This document shows positions 6,811-11,804 of a stretch of 11,804 bases of DNA, piece after piece. The translations under genes and the position numbers were made by a program. Location of the stretch: positions 1-11,804 of the forward strand of contig DKFQ01000111.1 in NCBI GenBank assembly GCA_002452425.1, read 5' to 3'. Within the stretch, counting starts at the first letter, position 1. Each line of letters opens with the position of its first letter. The notes below the pieces were generated by a model that made no database searches, was not told the DNA's origin, and saw only the letters and a program-made list of their open reading frames with translations. The DNA comes from Sulfurimonas sp. UBA6792. GTDB lineage: Bacteria; Campylobacterota; Campylobacteria; Campylobacterales; Sulfurimonadaceae.

Positions 6811-6828
6811 AAACTAATAAATTAGTTT
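6811..6828. promoter_or_regulatory. Palindrome in the control region upstream of the right integrase
   Basis: AAACTAATAAATTAGTTT has perfect 8-bp arms with a 2-nt centre, 38 bp before the possible GTG start. It overlaps the site where a weak -10 would be expected after TTGATT, so it could be an operator or excisionase site. The wider gap 6677-6865 also holds CCGTA-AA-TACGG near 6723-6734 and two copies of GCTAAACT (6756, 6830). I see no gene in it. Confidence 0.45.
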
Positions 6829-6865
6829 TGCTAAACTTTAATTTTATTTTTGAATAGGAGGTTTA

Positions 6866-7983
6866 GTGTTAAAAAGGAGAGGATACGGGCAAAAGGAAAA
6901 GCTGATGGCAAGCCTTTATGCCAAAAACAACAAACTCTATCTAAGTATATATCACAACGGACAAAGGGTTATTAAACCTACTGGACTTGAGGATAATGCT
7001 AAAAATCGTAAGTTAGTGAGCAATGATTTACTCCCTAATGTGTTATTTCAAATTCAAACAGGACAAATTGACATATCTTCTAAAAAAGAGAGCAAGACAG
7101 TCTCTTTTTATGCGGAACTTTTTTTAAAAAGCAAAAAAGCTCTTTTAAAAGACTCCTCTTATGTAAGGTATGACTCCATTATCCGCAATCAGATTTTACC
7201 GCTCTTTGGCAATAGAGATATAAGCTCTATAAAACTATCAGAGATAAAAAAGTGGTATAACTATACTGGGTAAGCAATAGAAGTAGCGCAACATCTATCT
7301 ATATTGCAAATGTCTTTAGTGCCATTTTTAAAGAGGCATTTTATGATGAGGCGGTAGAGAAAAACCCATTTGACTTTATCAAACGACCAAAAAAAGAGCA
7401 AAGCGGCGCAAAACCGTTTGATATAGAGACAATGAAATTGCTTATATCCGGTGCGGATGATGTATGGTTCAAAAACTTTTTAGCTCTATCTTTCTTTACT
7501 GGACTTAGAACTGGTGAGGCTGTCGGGCTTAAATGGGCAGATATAGACTTTAAAACTCAAGAGTTAGAAGTCAAGCGAACTAGAAGATATGGTAAAGATG
7601 TTTCTCCAAAAACTCAAAAGGGGTATAGAAGCGTTCCTATATTTGATGAACTGCTTCCATATCTCAAGAGTCAAAGAGAACTTACCAAAAAGAGCCAAAG
7701 CGAATATGTGTTTTTATCTATGTACGGCACACCGTTTAATGACGGAAACCGTATAAGAGACTACCATTGGAAAAAGTTACTGGAGAAGTTAGAACTACCA
7801 TATCAAAGACTTTATGATACAAGGTCAAGCTTTGCTACTATGATGTTATCAAGCGGAAAGTTCAGTATCAATCAGGTTGCACAGATGATGGGGCATACTA
7901 ATATCGAGATGTTGATATACAAGTATAATAAGTTTATACCATCGGAAATAAAAAAGATTGATAAGTCAATTGGACTGTTTTAA
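6866..7983 (+). pseudogene. Tyrosine recombinase/integrase, broken by a -1 frameshift
   Basis: This is a site-specific recombinase of phage/island type. The first frame (6866-7273) holds the N-terminal arm-binding part (ASLYAKNNKLYLSIYHNGQRV) and the core-binding helices (YAELFLKSKKALLKDSSYVRYDS...). The second frame takes over at about 7270 with VSNRSSATSIYIANVFSAIFKEAFYDE. It contains catalytic Arg I in TGLRTGEAVGLKW, the Arg-II box YDTRSSFATMM, the GHT box and a nucleophile Tyr in IYKYNKF. Adding one G to the GGG at 7268-7270 joins the frames (YTGVSNRS), giving about 372 residues from GTG 6866 or 359 from ATG 6905. GTG 6866 has AGGAGG only 4 nt upstream. ATG 6905 has AAAAGG 8 nt upstream and gives the more typical MASLY start. 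It is paralogous to the left fragment. Confidence 0.9.
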
Positions 7984-8025
7984 ACAAAAGTGTGTATTAA
8001 AAAAAGTAATACTAGAAAAATATTT

Positions 8026-8047
8026 TAGCTACCATATAGCTACCATA
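8026..8047 (-). repeat. Exact 11-bp tandem repeat between the integrase and tRNA-Asn
   Basis: TAGCTACCATA occurs twice in direct succession. Read from the tRNA inward it is TATGGTAGCTA twice. Its GGT trinucleotides lie 51 and 62 nt past the tRNA 3' end, against 53 and 64 nt for the left-end tandem. The one-turn period and the position fit integrase arm-type (P'-like) sites. Beyond this tandem the gap 7984-8094 shows only AT-rich sequence and the inverted-repeat tail. Confidence 0.8.
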
Positions 8048-8083
8048 GATTTTTAAAGCTCTGAAAGTTTGTATTTTAGGGGT

Positions 8084-8171
8084 TTTAAAAAGGGTGGCTC
8101 CGAATACTGGATTCGAACCAGTGGCCAAGTGATTAACAGTCACCTACTCTACCGCTGAGCTAATTCGGAAT
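8084..8171 (-). repeat. Right arm of the 88-bp perfect inverted repeat
   Basis: It is the reverse complement of 5463-5550, without a mismatch. It contains the second tRNA-Asn gene and 11 nt of its 3' flank. Homologous recombination between the arms would flip the whole island. Confidence 0.97.
8095..8169 (-). tRNA. tRNA-Asn (anticodon GTT), right copy
   Basis: The 75-nt sequence is identical to the left copy, with all stems intact and CCA encoded. Unlike the left copy it has its own strong promoter at 8187-8215, so this may be the main or original tRNA-Asn gene. It lies downstream of the radical SAM gene on the same strand. Its 3' end faces the right integrase. Confidence 0.97.
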
Positions 8172-8186
8172 GTTTGATAGGGCGGA

Positions 8187-8215
8187 ATTATACTTTATGA
8201 GGCTTAAAAAGTCAA
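8187..8215 (-). promoter_or_regulatory. Sigma70-type promoter of the right tRNA-Asn
   Basis: TTGACT (8210-8215) and a perfect TATAAT (8187-8192) are spaced by 17 nt, with the tRNA 5' end 18 nt after the -10. The -35 box begins 10 nt past the stop codon of the radical SAM gene. Confidence 0.85.
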
Positions 8216-8225
8216 GATTTTTGTG

Positions 8226-9158
8226 CTACTTTGCGCGTTTTCTTTGCTCGTTTGCGTGAAGTATGAAAAATTCCAAATTTCCGACTTTTTTTGTCACTAT
8301 TTTTGATTCAGATAGGAGCTTTTGAAACCTTTTTTTACTCTCTTCATCAAAGAGCAGGTTTATATCTTCTATGGTTTGTGGTCTTTTGTCTAGCGTATTT
8401 AAAATCTCTTCATCATCATACGCTCTATTGTTTGGTTCGGCATGAACTCTTGAGGCTATGTGGATAGGTAAAGAGGCATCAAAAAGAAGAGATGCGTCAT
8501 GAAGCTCCTTGTAGCTAAGTCCTACTACTGGATACGCAGGAGGTCTGTCAATGGTACCTAAATCAACTCTTGTAACATCCATTTTTAGGAGAACTTCATT
8601 GAGTTTTTCTATCTCCTCTTTTGTGTCGTTAAGCCCATGCACAAAAAGTATCTCTATAAAGAGTTTGCCTTTGTAGATATGGCTGAATTCTATGGCTTTT
8701 TTGACTATCTCTTCTATCTTTATCCCAACATGCGGTCTGTCGATTCTCTTGAACACATTGTCAGTAACCGCGTCGAGGGAGAGTTTGACTTGGTCAAGTT
8801 TTAGGAGTGAGTTAAAAACTTTCTCATCTACTAAGGTTGCGCTGTTTGTGAGTATGAGGGTTTGGGTGGAGTTTTTGATTTTGTTTAATGCGTCGATGAG
8901 TTCATCTAGGTATGGATAGAGAGTCGGTTCGCCGTTTGCAGTGATGGTTATCACGTCTATCTTGTCGTTTAAATGCTCTCTCAGTTCATTGATGATGGTT
9001 GCAACCTCTACAACATTGGCTTGCTTGTCTGTCGTAGCGCTTGGAGCAAGTTCGCAGTAGAGGCAGTCAAAATTGCACTGTTTGAGAGCAGGGGAGAGGT
9101 CTATACCCAAAGAAGAACCAAATCTTCTTGAGTTTACGGGTCCAAAGATACTCTTCAC
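8226..9158 (-). CDS. Radical SAM protein of unknown substrate (COG0731-like)
   Basis: A 310-residue protein that should bind a [4Fe-4S] cluster and cleave S-adenosylmethionine to a radical. The cluster motif is C28-x3-C32-x2-C35 (CNFDCLYCE), followed by ANGEPTL at 74-80, the SAM-site 'GGEP' motif. The N-terminal FGPVNSRRFGSSLGIDL is typical of the small COG0731-like Fe-S oxidoreductases. The C-terminal third (IEDINLLFDEESKKRFQKLL) looks like a small helical or winged-helix extension and has no second Cys cluster. The start is GTG 9158, which touches the hemE stop (TAAGTG), so it is probably translationally coupled to hemE and last in the operon. The reaction cannot be read from the sequence. 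A tetrapyrrole role is suggested by neighbours only, and a tRNA-modification role is also possible. Confidence 0.88.
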   Translation of the reverse strand: MKSIFGPVNSRRFGSSLGIDLSPALKQCNFDCLYCELAPSATTDKQANVVEVATIINELREHLNDKIDVITITANGEPTLYPYLDELIDALNKIKNSTQTLILTNSATLVDEKVFNSLLKLDQVKLSLDAVTDNVFKRIDRPHVGIKIEEIVKKAIEFSHIYKGKLFIEILFVHGLNDTKEEIEKLNEVLLKMDVTRVDLGTIDRPPAYPVVGLSYKELHDASLLFDASLPIHIASRVHAEPNNRAYDDEEILNTLDKRPQTIEDINLLFDEESKKRFQKLLSESKIVTKKVGNLEFFILHANEQRKRAK

Positions 9159-10190
9159 TTATTTTTTGCTAACTCTGTGACATTCAGAGATGAAATGTTT
9201 TGCGTTTTCTACAGGTACATCAGGCAAAATCCCATGTCCTAAGTTGAAGATATGTCTTTTGCCGCCCATGATATTTTGAAGTGCTTCTACGCACTCTGTT
9301 GTCGACTCTTTGGAGTACAATCTGCATGGTTCCATATTTCCTTGAAGCACGTATCTCTCACCCAGTTTCTCTTTTGCATAACCCATAGGAGTTGACCAGT
9401 CCACGCCAAATACATCAAAGTTCCCGTAAACTTTGTCTAAAAATGCAGGGATGCCTTTTGGGAACATTATGATGGGGATATGTGGGTACTTTGCTTTGAG
9501 ATAATCAGCAATCTCTACCATGTATTTCCAAGAGAACTCATCATACTTTGCTGGCTCTATCGCCGCAGCCCATGAGTCAAAGATTTGAACAACATCTATG
9601 CCCGCTTCGATCTGTTTTTCCATATAAAGCTTTACAACTTCTGTCACTTTCGCCAAAATCTTATGTAAAAGTTCGGGATTTGCGTACATCATCTTTTTGC
9701 AGACATTGTATGTTTTTGTACCCTCTCCCTCTATCATGTAGGTCGCAAGTGTCCACGGAGCACCTGTAAAACCGATAAGTGCTTTGTCATCTGCTAGCTG
9801 CTCTTTGATGATTTTGATAGTTTCATAAACATAAGTAAGTTTCGATGCCGCCTCGTCACCACCTAAAAGTGCATCCAAATCCGCTTCATTTCTGATAGGC
9901 TTTTCAAAAACAGGTCCCTCTCCAACGAGAAAATCAAGTTTCATGCCCATTTCGTTTGGAACAACCAAGATATCGCTAAATAAAATTGCGGCATCAACAC
10001 CAACGATATCCACAGGCTGGAGTGTAACCTCTGCGGCAAGTTTTGGATTGTGGCAGAGATTGAGAAAATTTCCTGCTTGTTTTCTTACTTCCATGTACTC
10101 TGGAAGGTAACGACCTGCCTGTCTCATCATCCAAACCGGAGTGTAAGGCGTCTCTTTGCCAAAGCATGCATCTATAAATATTTTACTCAT
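9159..10190 (-). CDS. hemE: Uroporphyrinogen decarboxylase
   Basis: HemE removes the four acetate carboxyls of uroporphyrinogen III to give coproporphyrinogen III, in the cytoplasm, for haem synthesis. At 343 residues it has normal length. The signature WMMRQAGRYLPEY covers 20-32, with active-site Arg23 and Arg27, and the key Asp is in ILFSDILVVP (about residue 73). The second signature GFTGAPWTLATYMIEG is at about 140-155. The C-terminal NLGHGILPDVPVENA, near residue 317, is also typical. The ATG at 10190 has an AAGGAT site 5-6 nt upstream and follows the UPF0114 gene by 34 nt. The next gene starts directly at its stop. Confidence 0.98.
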   Translation of the reverse strand: MSKIFIDACFGKETPYTPVWMMRQAGRYLPEYMEVRKQAGNFLNLCHNPKLAAEVTLQPVDIVGVDAAILFSDILVVPNEMGMKLDFLVGEGPVFEKPIRNEADLDALLGGDEAASKLTYVYETIKIIKEQLADDKALIGFTGAPWTLATYMIEGEGTKTYNVCKKMMYANPELLHKILAKVTEVVKLYMEKQIEAGIDVVQIFDSWAAAIEPAKYDEFSWKYMVEIADYLKAKYPHIPIIMFPKGIPAFLDKVYGNFDVFGVDWSTPMGYAKEKLGERYVLQGNMEPCRLYSKESTTECVEALQNIMGGKRHIFNLGHGILPDVPVENAKHFISECHRVSKK

Positions 10191-10224
10191 GTGTATCCTT
10201 AAAATAGTTCAATTTTTTAATTTT

Positions 10225-10743
10225 TTAGTGTGCTTTTCCGACTTTACTTAAAAAGAAGAGACCCACCGCAACAGCTGTAATGGAGAGCGCTAGATAGAGT
10301 AAGTCGAGTGCGCCGTTATACTCTGTATGTCCAACTTTTTGGAAAAATCCAACAACCAAAACCATAACAATGACTTTAGAGATTTTATCTTTAAGTTGGT
10401 CGAGCGAATGAACCGCTAAGAGTTGATTTTCGCATCCATCTGCATCTTTTGCAGGGTCGATATCTGAGATAAAAAGCTCATAAAGACCAAACGAGAAGAT
10501 AATCATAACAACACCGATAAGGTAAAGATCAACCGCACCAATGATGCCACCTACAACCTCTTCATGAAAATGTTCGGGATGCGCATGCGTTATGTAGGTA
10601 GTAATGACATACACTGCAGTTTCGTAAACATCAAAACTTGCAACTACAAAGAGTAAAATAGCTCCTATGAGACCAAAAACAACAGCAAGAATAATGATAA
10701 ATCGTGAACTCCAAAGACTGTTTTCAAAGAATTTTTCAAACAT
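10225..10743 (-). CDS. UPF0114 (YqhA-like) integral membrane protein
   Basis: A protein of 172 residues with four likely membrane helices, near SRFIIILAVVFGLIGAILLF, VDLYLIGVVMIIFSFGLYEL, VIVMVLVVGFF and LYLALSITAVAVGLFFL. This matches the YqhA/UPF0114 family in length and layout, a family of unknown function. I take ATG 10743 and not the start 10 codons earlier, because ATG 10743 has GAGGAA at good distance within the end of asd, and because the earlier start would extend 30 nt back with the odd residues GRDGRGKIT. It starts 2 nt after the asd stop, so it is coupled to asd. A His-rich loop (HAHPEHFHEE) between helices 1 and 2 faces one side of the membrane. Confidence 0.9.
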   Translation of the reverse strand: MFEKFFENSLWSSRFIIILAVVFGLIGAILLFVVASFDVYETAVYVITTYITHAHPEHFHEEVVGGIIGAVDLYLIGVVMIIFSFGLYELFISDIDPAKDADGCENQLLAVHSLDQLKDKISKVIVMVLVVGFFQKVGHTEYNGALDLLYLALSITAVAVGLFFLSKVGKAH

Positions 10744-10745
10744 TG

Positions 10746-11780
10746 TTATTTTTCCTCTTCCATCTCTGCCCATTTTTGAGCGATGCGCACTGCATTTGTT
10801 GCCGCTCCGACTCTTAGGTTGTCTGCTACTATAAACATATGAAGCATCGTTTTGTCAAAATTGTCAACTCTGATTCTTCCTACAAAAGTCTCATTTTTCT
10901 CTAACGCAAGAGAAGGCATAGGGTAGATTGACTCCTCTGGTTTGTCTAAGAGAACAACGTTTGGAGCGTTTTTCAAAATCTCTCTTGCCGCATCTGCATC
11001 TACTTCGCAAGCAAACTTGACACTTACCGCCTCGGCATGTCCTCTAAGGGTTGGAACACGAACACAAGTTGCGCTTAGAGGAATCTCTTTGTGCATGATT
11101 TTGGTCGTTTCATTGACCATCTTCATCTCCTCTTTTGTGTAGCCGTTATCTAAAAATTTATCTATTTGAGGGATGACATTGAGCGCAATTCTGTGAGCGA
11201 AGGCTTTGACTTCCGCCTCGTCAAGTTTAAATGTAAAAAAGGATTGCATCTGGTTGACGAGCTCTTCCATTGCTGTTTTTCCTGCACCCGAAGTTGCTTG
11301 GTACGTGCTTACATCCACTCTTTGGATACTGTAAGCATCATCAAGCGGCTTGAGTACTTGAACCATCTGTATAGTTGAGCAGTTAGGGTTTGCAACGATA
11401 CCAGACTTTCTCCACTGTGCGATATCTTCAGGATTTACTTCAGGCACAACAAGAGGAATGTTTGCGTCCATTCTAAAGTGAGATGTGTTATCTATGACAA
11501 CTGCACCTGCTCTCACGGCCGATGGAGCAAACTGTGCACTCACACTTCCGCCAGCTGAAAAAAGTGCAATCTCTACCTCTTCTTCTTCAAAGACAGTGTC
11601 TGTTAGCTCTTTTATAACAATATCTTTGCCTGCAAATGTAACAGTTTTACCGGCACTTCTCGAGCTTGCTAGAGGAACAATTTTATTTATAGGAAAATCA
11701 ACCTCTTCTAAAATTGAGAGAATTTCCTCTCCAACTGCTCCGTTTGCTCCGACTACTGCTACATTATACTTTTTTGACAT
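10746..11780 (-). CDS. asd: Aspartate-semialdehyde dehydrogenase
   Basis: Asd reduces aspartyl phosphate to aspartate semialdehyde with NADPH, the branch point to lysine/diaminopimelate, threonine and methionine. The protein has 344 residues. It shows the NADP-binding GANGAVG at 11-17, the catalytic Cys134 in NPNCSTIQMV, the TYQATSGAGK segment near 159-168 and the substrate-site RVPTLRGH near 242-249. The ATG at 11780 has an AAAGGAAAAG site upstream. It is the first gene visible in the minus-strand run asd, UPF0114 gene, hemE, radical SAM gene. Any promoter lies outside the window or in the last 24 bases. Confidence 0.98.
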   Translation of the reverse strand: MSKKYNVAVVGANGAVGEEILSILEEVDFPINKIVPLASSRSAGKTVTFAGKDIVIKELTDTVFEEEEVEIALFSAGGSVSAQFAPSAVRAGAVVIDNTSHFRMDANIPLVVPEVNPEDIAQWRKSGIVANPNCSTIQMVQVLKPLDDAYSIQRVDVSTYQATSGAGKTAMEELVNQMQSFFTFKLDEAEVKAFAHRIALNVIPQIDKFLDNGYTKEEMKMVNETTKIMHKEIPLSATCVRVPTLRGHAEAVSVKFACEVDADAAREILKNAPNVVLLDKPEESIYPMPSLALEKNETFVGRIRVDNFDKTMLHMFIVADNLRVGAATNAVRIAQKWAEMEEEK

Positions 11781-11804
11781 TATCTTTTCCTTTTCAATTT
11801 ATCT

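Larger units (their letters stand above)
5540..8094. mobile_element. Remnant integrative island between inverted tRNA-Asn genes
   Basis: The island is about 2.5 kb, AT-rich and unlike the surrounding operons. Contents in order: C-terminal integrase fragment (minus), 52-aa gene and GNAT gene (plus), a 27-bp repeat, an AT-rich control region, and a frameshifted integrase (plus). Both integrase 3' ends face a tRNA-Asn 3' end, the usual layout at a tRNA attachment site. An ordinary integration would leave one intact tRNA and a short direct repeat of its 3' end, but here both ends carry whole tRNA genes in opposite orientation. It may be two decayed elements, each at its own tRNA, fused by deletion, or a rearranged single element. 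Neither integrase reads as intact, so self-mobility is doubtful. Confidence 0.8.

Noticed and set aside
7246..7252. A-AAA-AAG slippery heptamer in frame in the right integrase, a possible programmed -1 frameshift
   Set aside because: A -1 slip there reads GTG GTA and then a TAA at 7258-7260, so it cannot reach the downstream frame.
1..11804. CRISPR array, rRNA, riboswitch or replication origin
   Set aside because: No regularly spaced repeats, rRNA segments, known riboswitch cores or clustered DnaA boxes were seen by eye.

Overview
The window looks like chromosome of a Campylobacterota (Epsilonproteobacteria) bacterium, most like the Sulfurimonas/Sulfuricurvum group. This is inferred from the style of GroES, GroEL, HemE and Asd, the AT-rich intergenic DNA and the short tightly packed operons. 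No database was searched.

Layout, left to right. (1) 1-2900, minus strand: an aminopeptidase N gene (pepN) split by a single-base frameshift, followed 9 nt later by the start of an unidentified helical, probably sensory, protein that leaves the window. (2) 3098-5237, minus strand: the groES-groEL chaperonin operon, with a good sigma70-type promoter, a small inverted repeat upstream of it, a 13-bp intercistronic hairpin and a terminator after groEL. (3) 5376-5539, plus strand: tRNA-Met(CAT) then tRNA-Asn(GTT). (4) 5540-8094: an AT-rich island of about 2.5 kb lying between two complete, identical tRNA-Asn genes in inverted orientation, with their 3' ends facing inward. (5) 8226-11780, minus strand: asd, a UPF0114 membrane protein gene, hemE and a radical SAM gene, packed like one operon.

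The island is the unusual part. Each end has a tyrosine-recombinase gene whose 3' end faces the neighbouring tRNA-Asn. The left one is a C-terminal remnant and the right one is complete apart from one frameshift. At each end, about 50 bp inside the tRNA 3' end, there is a pair of 11-bp direct repeats, which I read as possible integrase arm-type sites. Between the integrases is a compact two-gene cassette: a 52-codon gene overlapping by 11 nt a GNAT-fold acetyltransferase gene. This architecture fits a toxin-antitoxin module, but the small protein does not look like the ribbon-helix-helix antitoxins usually paired with GNAT toxins. A second copy of the left integrase's 3'-end repeat follows the cassette, so a 1063-bp unit is bounded by a 27-bp direct repeat.

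The two frameshifts (pepN and the right integrase) both fall in GGG runs and both are repaired by one base, so sequencing error must be excluded before either gene is called dead. The rest is ordinary housekeeping: protein folding, peptide turnover, the lysine/threonine/methionine branch point, and tetrapyrrole synthesis.
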